Below are positions 13,831 through 26,167 of a stretch of DNA of 64,000 nucleotides, one piece after another. The notes beneath the pieces were generated by a model, which saw nothing but the letters and a program-made list of their open reading frames with translations, was not told the DNA's origin and did no database searches. Both the position numbers and the translations under genes were made by a program. This DNA comes from Sapria himalayana (Eukaryota; Streptophyta; Magnoliopsida; Malpighiales; Rafflesiaceae): NCBI GenBank assembly GCA_029783825.1, contig JAREIK010012081.1, positions 27,506 to 91,505 on the forward strand, given 5' to 3'. Numbering within the stretch: position 1 is the stretch's first letter; each line of letters begins with the position of its first letter.

Positions 13831-15321
13831 TTAGAAAGATAGTTAGATAGATAGATAGATAGATAGACATATTGATAGATAGATTGATTGATTGAAAGAT
13901 AAACACACACATATATATATACAGAAGATAGATTACATACATAGATAGATAGATAAATAGATAGATAGACAGATAGACATATAGATAGATAAATAGATAG
14001 GCATACCGATAGATGGATAGACATATAAATAGATTGACAGTAGACTTATAGAAAATAGATAAAGACAGAATACAGGTAGATAGATAATCATATAGTCACA
14101 TAGATAGATAGACAAAAAGAAAAATAGACAGATAGACATATCGATAGATTGATAGATAGAATGAAAGACAAACTTATTTCAGATAAATAGATAGACAGAT
14201 AGACAATTAGATAGATAAATAGCCATATAGATAGATAGATAGATAGATAAATAGATATACATATACATAGATAGAAAGATAGATAGATAGATGCATGTAA
14301 AGATAGATAGATAAATAGATAGACAGATAAATTGATAGACATATTGATAAATAGATAGATAGATAGATAAACAGATAGATAGATAGATAGACAAATAGAT
14401 AGACAGACCAATAGATAGATAGATAGATAGATAGACATATAAATAGATAGACAAATAGATACAAGACAGATAGAAAGATAAAATGATTAGTAGATAGACC
14501 TATAGAAAATAGATACATAGACAGAAGACATGTATATAGATATAGATAGAATCAGATAGACAGATATACAAAAAGACAAATAGACATATAGATAGATAGA
14601 TAGATAGATAGACAGATTGATAGATAGATAGATTTCAGATAGATAGACAGATAGACAATTAGATAGATAAATAGCCTTATAGATAGATAGATAGATAGAT
14701 AGATGGACATTTAGATAGATAGAAAGATAGACAGATAGACACATGGATAGATAGCTAGATAGACAGATAGACAAATAAATAGATAGACATAGAGATAGAT
14801 AGATATATAGATAGATATATATAAATATAGATAGATAGATAGGCAAATATATAGACAAATAGACAGATAGAGAGATAGATAAATAGACACACAAAATATA
14901 GATACACAGACAGACAAACAGAAAGCCAGATAGGCAAACATACAAATTAATGGACATATAGATATATAGATAGATAGATAGATAGAATAGCTGATAGAAG
15001 ATAGACATAAATAGATATTTAGAGATATAGAAAGATAGAAATATACACAAATAGATAGATAGATAGATAGATAGTTAGTTAGTTAGTTAGGTAGATTGAT
15101 ATACAGATAGATAGATAGATAGTTAAACAAATAGATAGATAGATAGACATATAGATAGATAATTATTTTGACACATTGATAGATTTACAGATAGACATAT
15201 GGTAATATAGATTATGAGATAGATAGGCAGATAGGCAGATAGACAGATACACAAATACTTAGATAGATAGATAGATACATAGATACATAGATATAAGATA
15301 GATATAGATAGACAGATACAC

Positions 15322-15324
15322 AAA
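15322..15324. repeat. Target site duplication of the CACTA element, left copy
   Basis: AAA immediately before the left terminus TACTACAATAAAA. The same triplet follows the right terminus at 24739-24741. Three base pairs is the length expected for CACTA elements; being only AAA, the match is weak on its own and gains weight from the paired termini. Confidence 0.7.
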
Positions 15325-15720
15325 TACTACAATAAAAATCTTATATAGCTAGGGATAATTCCCTAGCAAAATGGGTCTTTTCTATCACTAAAAAAGATAT
15401 ATCGATTGATTTATGATGGAACCATTCCTAATCTAAAGTTGTCGTCACTAAAATTTAGCGAAGGAAAGTGATCCTAGCGAATAATTTAGCGATGAAAAAT
15501 CCATAGCTAAAAAAATATTTTTCCTAGCTAAATTAGCAAGCTAAATAATAATTTCTGTCACTAAACGGATATAACAATAGAAGCTTCCCCAATCTAAATT
15601 GATCGTCTCTAAAAATTATAGATAGAAATAGTCCATAGTAAAATAAATTTAGCAACGAAAAAAATTCATTGCTAAAATAAAGATTTCCCTAGCTAAATTA
15701 GCAAGAGAAAAATTCCTAGC
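15325..15720. repeat. Left subterminal region of the CACTA element
   Basis: Repeats of GCTAGGGA, TCACTAAA/TAGCGA and CCTAATCTAAA-type words in both orientations. In the En/Spm family such subterminal repeats bind an element-encoded protein; that role is family knowledge, not seen here. A copy of its outer 277 bp forms the start of the window in inverted orientation. Confidence 0.75.
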
Positions 15721-15979
15721 TATTTTAATTTCAAAACTATTTTCAGAATTTATATATTTTTTTAAAAAAAATTAATTAAATAATTTAATTTTTTTATTTT
15801 AAATTGAATAAAAATAGAAGCTATAAATCATAATTTATAATTAACAAAAAAATTATTTAATAACTTATTATAATACAATATTTCATACAATTAAAATAAA
15901 AAATAATAAAATTTTATTACATCTTATTCATCAATGTATCTACAGATACTGCATAAAGTATAATCTTTCCATGCTTTAA

Positions 15980-16150
15980 CATTGCTTTCTCTCTCTCTGC
16001 TTGTCCAATCATCACCTTTCTATTACGACAAAGCTATTCAGGTCATGGTGCGACATGTCTAGTCAAAAATCCCTATACTTATACAAGCTTCTTATGGGTA
16101 ACAGTGCGGTACCATATCTATAAGAAATTTAAACCACTCAATCAAATCAA
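15980..16150. repeat. CACTA internal segment shared with 54325-54520
   Basis: Read on minus, this segment aligns to plus-strand 54325-54520. Shared words include CATGTCTAGT, CAATCAAATCAAAATA, ACCATAT with neighbouring AAGCTT, TTGCTTTCTCTC and a GTCATGGTGC/GTCGTGGTGC pair. The two elements have different subterminal repeats (TAGCTAGGG here, TTACCGAC there) but share this interior. The segment may be the 3' part of an element gene running on minus here and on plus there. Confidence 0.7.
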
Positions 16151-16185
16151 AATATATAAAAAAATATTATTTTTTGATACATATA

Positions 16186-16378
16186 TAATACTGTAGTATA
16201 TATGTACGTATATACTAATATTCCACTCGTACATATATTACTGTAGTATATGTACATATAAACTGCAGTATTCTATCTACATATATACTAAGTACATATA
16301 TACTCAGTATATATGTACATAAAATATTGTAGTATTATATATACGTATATACTGAGTATATACATGTGCATATACCAC
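16186..16378. repeat. Dyad-rich TATATGTAC / GTATATAC repeats
   Basis: Short imperfect direct and inverted repeats of words such as TATATGTACATATA, GTATATACT and CTGTAGTATAT fill this stretch. Several are near-perfect palindromes, so the region can fold. It separates the conserved CACTA segment from the trinucleotide tract. Confidence 0.75.
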
Positions 16379-16379
16379 A

Positions 16380-17345
16380 TTTATTGTTGTTGCTATTGCT
16401 ACTACTACCATTGCCGCTCCTGCCCCTACTACTACTGCTACTATCGATGCTGTTGCCACTACTGCCATTGCCACCATTACTGCTGTCGCTGCTACCACTA
16501 CTGCCGCTGTAGTCTCTGCTGCCACTACTGTCTTCGCTGCCACTAGTGTCTCACCGTTGTTGTCGCCACCACTACCGCTGCTGTCTCCACTACCATTGCT
16601 ATCTCTACTGCTAGTGTTGTCTTTGCTACCACTGCTGTCGCCGCTACTGCTGCTGCTATCTCTGCTACCACTATTGTTGGCACTACTACCACTACCACTA
16701 CTAAAACCACCACTACCATCGCCACTGCTGCCACTGCTGCTACCATCATCGCTGCCATTGCTTTCGCTGCTACAGCCGCTACCACTATTGCCTTTGTTGC
16801 TTTTTCTATTACTGCTGCCTCTACCACTCCTGCCCCTGCTACCACTATCGTTGCCACTCCTACCACTGCAACTGACGCTACCACTATCGCTGCTGCCACT
16901 ACCACTATTGCCTTTGTCGCTGTTGCTACTACTGTCGTAGACATTCCTACCATTGTTGTCACTACCGCTACCACTCCTACTGATGCTGCTGTCGATGTTG
17001 CCATTGCCACTACTGTCACTACTACTACCGCATCCGCCACTTCCACTTCTACAACCGCTACCATCACTGCCACTGCTACCACTACTGACACTGCTGCCAC
17101 TGCTAACGCTGATGATAGAGTTACCACATCTACCACCATTGTCGCTACTATCGTCATTCCCACCATTGTCTCCACCACTGCCACTGCCTCTACCGCCTCC
17201 ACTACCTTCACTACCACCACCACCATAGCCTCCACTACTGCTGCTACCACCACTGTCGCCTCTACCATTACTGCCACCACTGCCACTGTTGCCACCACCA
17301 CCACCACTATTGCTACTACCACCATCACTACAGCTACCTTTGCTG
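16380..17345. repeat. Degenerate trinucleotide tract (CTG/CCA/CTA family), about 1 kb
   Basis: Nearly the whole stretch can be read as triplets GCT, ACC, ACT, GCC, TGC, GTC and ATT in one register. It keeps three frames open: Leu/Pro-rich on plus (for example 16557-16940) and Ala/Val-rich on minus (16543-17445). GC is far above the AT-rich flanks. No protein family is recognisable, so I treat it as an expanded and mutated triplet repeat. It could derive from an Ala/Thr-rich protein tail such as the one at 54841-55029, but triplet content differs and this is only a guess. Confidence 0.8.
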
Positions 17346-18052
17346 GTGCTGATAATAAAAGTGGGGAGGGCGATGATGTTCGACTAATGAACTTCCCTAC
17401 TAACCACTCATTTTTAGATTGAGCGAATTGTTGACGAGGCGACAAGCTGCTTCACCCAAAACAGGACCCAATATTCCTCCTGGCACTCACGACCTATAAA
17501 AATCAGGTTATGTTACAAATTTCCTTCCAATTGAATAATGTTTTGTGAAATCTATTAACATTACATGACACTACACACGCATCATCATCATCATCATCAT
17601 CCTAATACCTAGTATAATTAGAACTAATCATTACTGGCCCTACATCAATAAAACTTTTTTCCTCATTCATATGCTTTGTACCATGTGATAATTGCATATC
17701 TACACAATTACTAAAGATTTAAGACCAACCTATGTCTACCTGGATGGCCTGGAGTAGAAATATTTTCATTCCACAACTTGGGGGAAGATCAAATATCCAT
17801 GGCTTTAATGACCTGCATCGGTAAGCAATGCATGATGATGACCATACCAACCCGAACAATTATATATTCAAATGTGTGTGTATGTGTGTGTGTGTAAAAG
17901 GGTGTGTATGTATGACAATATATACATGTCTAAAAATAAATATAAACACATATACTTTCATGCAAAAACACATATCATCAAAGACAACAGAAGGAAATAA
18001 TCTTGGGCTTAAAAAATACACATATAGGTCTCTTAGGCATGGTCAACATCTT
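17346..18052. other. CACTA interior, no clear gene
   Basis: AT-rich DNA with a short CAT/ATC run at about 17580-17602 and a GT-rich run at about 17870-17897. On minus, a stretch near 17420-17500 looks exon-like, with a possible acceptor TTTTATAG and then an open frame containing EYWVLFWVKQL, but no family is recognised. I see nothing else supportable. Confidence 0.5.
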
Positions 18053-18593
18053 CTAGTTCTTTGTCCTTTGGTACTCCACGCAGATAAAGAACATTGTTAC
18101 ACCTGCCCATGGAGCATAACATAGAACATTTAGAAACCAATCAATAAAACAACACCAAACCACTGACTAAACTAGATAGACTACCACATGCAACACCAAT
18201 TGTGATTTGCTAGAAATTTCACACAACGAGATAATCATGAGATTATTTTTAAATTTACTGAATCAAGATTACTCCAAGATTTCCAGTGAACTACCCATCA
18301 AAATATTCTTCTATGTTTCTCAGCTTCACGCATCATTCCATGATTAATTATAAGAAAGTTAGAAAGTATCAAATAAAAGAGAAATAGAAGTAGAAATGAC
18401 AACTAGTTGTGTGGTATTGAATTTTTGCATACCTGTAGGTTCATATATAAATCCACCGAAGTAAGAAAACCTGAAAGAAACAAAGAAAAAAATGAGAAAA
18501 AAAATGAAATACACAGGAGGTTGTAGATCTGCATGAAATAAGAGTGTCAAGAACAAACCTGCATTTGCGTGGGACTAGAATCTTTTCATTCAT
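18053..18593 (-). pseudogene. Possible three-exon gene fragment inside the CACTA element
   Basis: On minus, three short stretches have GT/AG-like borders and compatible phase: 18593-18559 starting at ATG (MNEKILVPRKC), 18470-18433 (FSYFGGFIYEPT) and 18102-18053 (GVTMFFICVEYQRTKN, then TAG). The donors begin GTTTGT and GTATGC and the acceptors end CTTTCAG and GGGCAG. The spliced frame would be about 40 residues. I do not recognise the protein. It may be a piece of a captured host gene or the end of an element gene; the minus orientation agrees with the likely gene direction at 15980-16150. Chance is a real alternative because the exons are so short. Confidence 0.25.
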
Positions 18594-21061
18594 CTCACAG
18601 CTTCAGAAGCTAAGGTGTTGTTCCCATTGCTAGGAGGACTAGCCAAGAATTGTACATACCAATTATATGCTAAAACTCTACCCAAAATATTCAGGTACAC
18701 ACAAACATATTCACATATATATATAAATAATAATTATAGACATGAACAAACACAAATCTAAGTTGATAATCATACAACTTCAATAAATATCTATAAGATG
18801 TCCAACAATGATGTTTAGAGAGAAAGAGAGTGCAAAAAAAATATTTCTAGAATATTGAAGATAATAGAAGCTCGGCCTCCTTTTGATCCAGCTTAAATTG
18901 GGAAAGATGGGATGAATGCATAGGAAGGATCGTGGTAATGTCTGAAGGCTTTGAATCAAAAATTTTTTGTGTGTCTCACATCAGATGTCCTGGAAAGATT
19001 CATTATCATGTTAATCAGCAAAGAAAAGAACAAAAACAAAATAAAAAAATTGAAACCTTCAAAAAAATCTCATCATTTTTTGCTACACAAAAAAAAATAA
19101 AAATTAGTTCAGAAATAATTCTTATGCGAAATCACCCTCATAATTAGTTGGTGAATTTGTGATAGTCTCTCCTTTGAGGTTTCACGGCTAGATCTCAGAA
19201 TACTATCTGTCGTGTTAATGCCACAAACTATGACTCCATATAGGACATATGTTGTTACATTATATTCTTAATATCTTTGGCATTATATTATGAGTTATGA
19301 AGGATATTTTCTAGTTCAGTGTATGAGCCCTGGACTTTCATATTTATTCAAATAGAATTTGTTATGTATTCATCTATGGGCCTTGTTATACATACTCATG
19401 ATATGTATCTTAGATTTCTTTTCATATATGCTACTAGTTTTAATTGAGATTCTTATTATATGAATATTTCTATTATTTTTTATTTTCTCTCTTAATCTAA
19501 ATTTTTGTATCATATATATGCATGCTAACATTCATATCATAAGTAATTAGTTTACTTTTTTTTAATCTGAATCATTTGATATTATCTTGACTAAAATGTA
19601 ATTGTACAAGCAGTAATTTATTGTTTGGTCTATTTTTTTGATACATATTATTTTAATATTTTAGTATTATTATAATTTTTTTAGTTAGTTATTTTATTAA
19701 ACAACAAAATAATAATGTATGTTTTATCCTTTTGATGTTTATGTGCATGATTCGTAGATTATGCATATAACTTTCAACAAAATTAAGCAATATACATTCT
19801 ATAAAATCTTATTTAGTCTCAGAAGCTATTCTAGGCAGTTGGTTATTATTAACTTATTTATTACACAGTCTCAAATTAAACATGTATTATTGTATAATCT
19901 AAAAATTCTGAAAAAAAGTACATGAGATATTTATTTTTATTGATTATTAGGTATGTTAGAAAAAATTTTAAAACTTCATTTCTAATACATCATGAGTGTA
20001 TTAGTTAAGCATCAATTATATATGGTTTATTTTAATAATTGGAAATTTTGTAAGGTTTATCATATACTATTATTTTAATAATTTTATTATTTTTATTTAA
20101 AGTTTTACTAAATAGTCTTGATTATATTTTTTATAAGAAACATCTCAATTTGTGTTAATTTTTATAAATTTTTATTAAACTATGAAAATATAATTTGAAT
20201 TTACTATTAAAATGTTTAAAAATTGTATTTTATTTTAAATTTTTTATATATTTTTAACTTTTTTTTAAAATATTTTGAATAATTTACTAGATATTGTGTA
20301 CTGACAGTCCTATGTAAAACGAGGTATGTGTGATGAAATACAAATATTTGGTTGAAATATTCAGAATATTTATACTACATAAAAGTATTTATAAATTTTC
20401 ACAGGGAGTAGTGATATTTATCATTAATTTTTTTGAGAGATGTTTTCAAGCAATATTCCATGTTAGCATATATATCTTGAAAATAGATTTTTGTAAACTT
20501 TCATTCAAAATTTTTATGCATATTTATTTTGTTAATGATCTCTATACTAGTAGAGAGACTATTTGATAAAAAAAAAACTCCTACCTAGAATGAGGTATAT
20601 TAGAAGAAAAATAAATATTTGATTCAGATGACAAATATATTTTAATTATATATTAATATTTATATATGATGTTAATGGGGAGTAGTTATTTTAATAGCTA
20701 ATATTTTGACTAGATTTTTTAAGTCATATCGCATATTATTTTATGGATATTGGATAACTTTTTTTTCATTTTTAACTCTAAATTTTTATGTATATTTCTT
20801 TTTATTCATGATCTTTCACAGTAGATATATGATAGTTACATGTGTAATTAATTATTTTCCTTTTGGATACTCTTGTATTTAAATATGATATAGATATTAC
20901 GCCTCATAGACAATGAAAATAATTATGGTTACAAATGATAAGATATTTCATATATAATTGTGTGCTTTGATATTATTTTTTTCAATGACTTGATTTAATA
21001 AAAACATATATTTAGACATTGTAATGATAAGATATGTATCATTTCCATTGTTATTCCTTAG
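18594..21061. other. AT-rich CACTA interior without recognisable genes
   Basis: Very AT-rich, with many poly-T and poly-A runs and no open frame longer than chance. The 78-codon frame at 20330-20566 is made of AT-rich codons and has no recognisable motif. Nothing supportable was seen. Confidence 0.6.
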
Positions 21062-21241
21062 AGTGACGATGAATATGTTTTTGAACCTAATACTATAATC
21101 TTAGTTGATCTTGAGGAAGTGGTGAGACATCTCATAGTACCCTTTACTGGCCTAGAATTTGTTGAGGCTCCTAGTGGTGTGAGTGAGATGGAGTCTTCAT
21201 GTGAGAGTGTCACACAAAGGACAAGATGTGATACTCCTTGA
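21062..21241 (+). pseudogene. Possible terminal exon, unrecognised protein
   Basis: After an acceptor-like TTATTCCTTAG, 59 codons stay open to TGA at 21239-21241. The frame begins SDDEYVFEP and includes LVDLEEVVRHLIVPFTGLE, with acidic and Ser/Thr-rich composition. Local GC is higher than in the AT-rich surroundings, which favours former coding sequence. No upstream exon was identified and no family is recognised. It could be a last exon of a CACTA-encoded or captured gene. Confidence 0.3.
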
Positions 21242-23849
21242 GAGGAGATTAAGATTGAAATAATTGATGATTACAATCTAAAAATATATACTAAACATAT
21301 GCAATCACAATATTTTTTAGTTGAGTTATTTTAGATGTAAAAAGTTGATTGGGCAACTCGGGCACAACTTGCATCGTATTGGGCCTACACCCGTCTTGCC
21401 TCATTCTGTGCTCGGAATCGCCAGCAATCCTGGTATTTTAGAACAACAAGTGGCATAGGCACAATTAATTTTCTAAAAAAATTAGCTATTTAAAATGATT
21501 GGGCCATACTTGTTGGCTCTGGGTTGGACCATATAACTAGGCAATGTAGTGGCTAGTGTAAATGGAAGTGCCTTGTTACTACGTGCTTACCAAAGCATGC
21601 ATCACCCAACACCCTAGGTTTGGAATGACATTTTGTTAGGTCATGTTGGGCTGACCTACAATGTTGCCATGCTGGCATGACATTTCTTGGGGGCCCTTTT
21701 GTGTTATGTTTGGCACAACATAATAAGTTAACAGATCACAAAAAAAATTCAAGAAATGTGATTATAATTAAAGATTATGAACATTATTGGATATATACAT
21801 ATATTCAGATTCCATGAATCTATATGTTCATTAAGAAGTGATTTGGTTGATAGCCATTATTTGTAACCAACATAAAAAGATAGAGGCGGAAGAATTAAAA
21901 CAAAATCCTAGCACATTCATCCGTAATTGTCAAATTAATTTCTAAACTAAACATTAGCCACATCACGGATCACTAAACATGCAATTTATATTTGAAATTA
22001 AAGATCACTAATTTCATAAATAAATAAAAAAGCAAAACCTCTGGCAAAGACTTTGATTTTCTCTGTGGCAGATTTATTTTTCCCTTTCTCCAAATTGACA
22101 GTATGGAAACCATGTTTCATCCTCATAGTTACACATCGATAGCCTCTCGTGCTAGGCTATAAACAAATCTCTGCATCTGGTGCAACAAAGCATCGTTCCA
22201 AAATCGTCATAGAATCCAAACGATCAATTGAAGAAGAAGATGCACAAGTGATCATCAGATTTCTTTGACGCATGCCGAAAATGTTGACAGCAATAAATCT
22301 ACAATAGCGAACCGGTCCGGACGTATGGTTTAGTTTGCAAAACATGGGCATTGGTGTGCTGGTAGTTGGCATGAAGATAGACATTTGTGAGCAAAATCGT
22401 GCATAAAATTAATAAACAAAAGTTCAGGTTCTCCTTGTCTTTTATGCGTTGGTAGGCAAAATCAAAAAGCACATGGGAATCGAGAGGATGAGGCATCTAG
22501 GCCTGGTAGGCTGGTCAACTAGTGACTACCATGCCCGCTACTTCTTTATTCTTCGACTCGCCAGCTTTGGCGTGATTCTGATTCTCTTGGGAACATTTAT
22601 AATTTATTAGAGTTTATTAAGTTTATTAAGTTAAAGACTAGTTGTAATCTCTAATTATTAAGTTTATTAAGTTTTATTAGGTTTTAAAATTTCATTAATG
22701 TTTTAATTTTATATTATCAAAACATCTATTATACAATAAATATATATAAAACATTAATAATCATCTATTTTTTTTTTACTTAATAAAATATTTTCAACAA
22801 ATTAATGTGCGTGTAGCAAGACACACATGAAAATTAAACACCTTTCAATTTTTAATTATCAAATTTATTACATAATAAATATATAAATAATTTCAAAAAA
22901 TAAATGTTTAGCCTTCGAAATAGAAAAACAAATCAAATTGATATAAAATTTGCAAACTTAATATAGCAAGACACACATGAAAAGAATATTGGTATTCAAG
23001 ATACTTTCCAAAGAATTATAAATACTCTTTATGTTAAAAAATGTACAAATATATATATTTTAAGTTTATAAATTTTTAAGAATTCATATTTATTTTTGTT
23101 AAGATAATATGAAATAATATTAAAGTCAAAATTTCATATTATTTTATATAATTTATAATTTATAAAATTCTAAAAATTACTTAAAGTGAGATGATTATTA
23201 AGGAAACTTTATATTTATTAAATTTATTAATGATGGAATATTAAAAACTAATAGTATAAATTTACCTCAATTATTTAATTCTTATTAATTTTAGTAGGGA
23301 CAAACATATCTGTATTTATCTTTAAATATATCAATTTATTTTCATTTAAATATTATGAAAAATTAAAATTTTTTTATAATTCAAAAATTTCAAATTTTTT
23401 AGTAATTATTTTATAAAAAATTTTTTAGGCATAAAGCTATTTTTTAAACTTAAAATAATATTAATATTTACTTTTTTTTTCGTTAATCATGATATATTGT
23501 AAATATATTATATTTTATCATACAATAAATTATTTAATCTTTTTATTAGTAAAAATTTTAATGTATGTTCATTTATTTTTTTAAAATATCTTTGAAATTT
23601 TTAATAATTATAGAATTAATTATTTAATGTTATTGTAGTCTTTATTAATAGTTATTATAGTCTTTATTAATATTTAATTTTTTTATATTTATATATTTTT
23701 AAAATTATTTATTTACAATAACTATTTTTATATTTATATGAGGAGAATGTGTCTTACAAGGATAGCTCATCTATAGAAAATGATATACGTATCATTAATA
23801 TACAAAATTAAATAAAATATTAAAAAAAATTAAATCATTAAAGATTAGT
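21242..23849. other. CACTA interior, mixed composition, no recognisable gene
   Basis: From about 21330 to 21740 the GC content rises, with words such as GGGCCTACACCCG and GGGGGCCC, possibly a decayed nested element without ends I can define. From 22040 to 22500 the minus strand keeps a 75-codon frame (22157-22384, with FGMRQRNLMITCASSSSIDRL) that I do not recognise. From 22560 to 23849 the DNA is almost pure AT-rich sequence with no signal. Confidence 0.5.
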
Positions 23850-24738
23850 GATGAAAATTATCCACATCCCAAATAGCTAGGTAAAATTCCCTAGCTAAAT
23901 GGATAAATTTTTTGAAAAATAAAATTTAAAGAATAATTGATTGTAATAAAATATAAAATATTTAAAAAAAATGTCAGATTAATAGTTAGTGACGAATTTT
24001 GTCTGGATCAAATTAGCTAGGGGAGATCCGTCACTAAATCAATCGTAAATCCATCACAAAATTCTCCGCTTTTATTTTCGTGGAATTTACAAACATATTA
24101 GTGACAGATTATGTTAAGATTTAATTTGCTAGGAAAATTCCCCCGCTATATCCTGGATATAATTAGCTAGGGATATTTCGTAATTAATACCGTCACTATT
24201 TTTCAGATATAATTAGGTAGGAAAATTACATCGATAAATCTGTCGCTATATTTTGGATGTAATTAGCTAGGAAGATTACGTTGCTAAATTTGTAGCGATA
24301 TTTCAGATGTAATTGGCTTGGAAAATTCCATCGCTAAATTCGTCAATATATTGCGAATATAATTAGCTATGGAAATTCCATCCTTAAATCCGTCGCTATG
24401 ATCCGGATGTAGTTAGCTAGGGAAATTCCGTTGCTATATCTATCACTATATTTTGGATGTAATTAGCTAGGAAAATTCCATCGCTAAATCCATCGCTATA
24501 TTCCAGATTTTATAAGTAAGGAAAAATCCATCGCTAAATACATAGTTAAATTCCTAGCTTTTCTTGAGCAGAATTTACGAAAATATTTCGTCACTAATCC
24601 ATCGCTAATCTATTGTAAATTTTTATTTCAATGAAAAATGAAAATTCTCTTGCTATTCCCTAAATAATCCATTGTAATTTAGCTATGGTTAGATCGCTAA
24701 CTAAAATTCCCTAACTATTTGAACATTTTATTATAGTG
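23850..24738. repeat. Right subterminal region of the CACTA element with 50-bp units
   Basis: Consists of AATTAGCTAG-GAAAATTCC-TCGCTAAATC-TCGCTATATT-type units. From 24161 the word AATTAGCTAG or a variant starts at 24161, 24211, 24261, 24311, 24361, 24411, 24461 and 24511, exactly 50 bp apart. The last 140 bp, ending TTATTATAGTG, align with the end of the CACTA fragment at 60740-60887. Confidence 0.85.
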
Positions 24739-24741
24739 AAA
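24739..24741. repeat. Target site duplication of the CACTA element, right copy
   Basis: AAA directly after the terminal TAGTG; it matches 15322-15324. GATA array follows at once. Confidence 0.7.
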
Positions 24742-25089
24742 TAGATAGATAGACAGATAGATATATAGCCAACTAGATAGTTAGAAACAGAGATAGATAG
24801 ACAGATATAAAATACACTAATAGACAATTAGATAGATAGACAAATAGACAGATAGATAGGTAGATAGATAGACAGATAAACATATATACAAATATAGAGG
24901 TAGATAGATAGACATATAAATAGATATATAGATAGATAGATAGATAGATAGACAAATAGACAGAAAAATAGATAGACAAATATACAGATAGACAGATAGA
25001 CAAATAGACAGATAGATAGATTGATTGATTGATTGATTGATAAATAGATAGATAAATAGATAGACAAACAAAAAACAAAAGATAGATAG

Positions 25090-26131
25090 ATAGATAGGTA
25101 GATAACCAGATATATAGATAGATAGATAGACTGATTGATAGATTGATAGATAGACTGATAGATGGAAAGATAGAATCAGATCGAAAGATAGACAGATAGA
25201 CATAAGTCAAATAGAAAGATAGGCAGATAAGACAGATAAATAGATATACATATAGACATATAGACAAATAAATAGATATATAGATAAATAAATACATAGG
25301 AAGAAAGATAGATGGATAGACAAATAGATAAAGAGACAACTAGATGGATAGACATATAAATAGATAAATAGTTAGATAGATAGATAGATAGATAGATAGA
25401 CAGATAGAATGTTAGAAAGATAGAGAGATAGATAGATATAAAGATAGATAGATATAAAAATAGATAAATATATAGATTAATAGATATAATGATAAAATGA
25501 TAGATAGATAGATAGACTAACAAAAGATAGATAGAAAGAAAGACAAACACAAAGACAGATAGTCATTTAGAGAGATAGATTGACATATACAAAAATAGAT
25601 AGATAGAAAGATAGTTAGAGGAATAGTTAGATTGAAATATTGATAGATAAATAGATAGATTGAAAGATAGAAAGATAGATAGATAGATTGATTGATTGAT
25701 AGAAGATAGATATGCAGAATATAGATACACAAATTGACAAATAAATAGATAGACAGATAGACAGATATACAGATATATATATATATATATATATATAGAC
25801 AAATAGATAGATATACTAATAGTCAGATAGACAGATAGATAGATAAATAGATAGACAAATAGATAGATAGACAGAAAGATAGATAGACAGATATACAGAT
25901 AGACAGATAGACAGATACACAAATAAATAGTTATTTAGTTAGATAGATAGGCATGTAGACAGATATACAGAAAGATAGATAAACATATTGTTAGATAGAA
26001 AGATAGATGATTAGACAAATAGACAAATGATATATAGACAGAAAGATATATAGACATATAGACATATAGATAGATAGATACTTTAATACACAGAAACATA
26101 TCTAGGTAGATAGCCAGATATATAGATAGAT

Positions 26132-26167
<36 letters not shown>

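Larger units (their letters stand above)
8416..15321 (-). repeat. Degenerate GATA array (TATC on minus strand)
   Basis: About 6.9 kb of GATA/GACA/AATA tetranucleotide steps, the polarity opposite to 283-8415. It starts inside a short palindrome (TTTGTCT, six-base centre, AGACAAA, at about 8408-8427) and ends at the CACTA terminus at 15325. It contains pure AT runs (8559-8584, 9000-9021, 13206-13244) and one copy of the anchor-word series of the roughly 1-kb higher-order repeat (13281-13810). No gene is visible. Confidence 0.95.
15325..24738. mobile_element. Complete CACTA (En/Spm-like) transposon, probably non-autonomous
   Basis: The left end reads TACTACAATAAAA and the complement of the right end reads CACTATAATAAAA, so the terminal inverted repeats agree at 11 of 13 positions, with one mutated first base. 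An AAA triplet flanks both sides and the flanking DNA on both sides is GATA array in the same polarity, as expected for insertion into an existing array. Both ends carry subterminal blocks built from TAGCTAGGG and TCGCTAAA words: a left block to about 15720, and a right block from about 23850 that includes 50-bp units. The 9.4-kb interior is AT-rich, contains a decayed trinucleotide tract at 16380-17345 and only scattered exon-like stretches. No transposase domain is recognisable, so it is probably mobilised in trans or dead. Confidence 0.85.

Noticed and set aside
16543..17445. 300-codon Ala/Val-rich frame on minus and Leu-rich frames on plus
   Set aside because: They arise from the triplet register of a degenerate repeat; both strands are open at once and no family is recognisable.
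20330..20566. 78-codon frame on plus
   Set aside because: AT-rich codons typical of chance open frames in this region; no motif.
22157..22384. 75-codon frame on minus within the CACTA interior
   Set aside because: No recognisable motif, no splice context and length within chance expectation; mentioned only in the region entry.
24161..24520. Regular 50-bp units resembling a CRISPR array
   Set aside because: There is no invariant repeat with variable spacers; the units are diverged along their whole length and belong to CACTA subterminal DNA in a plant context.
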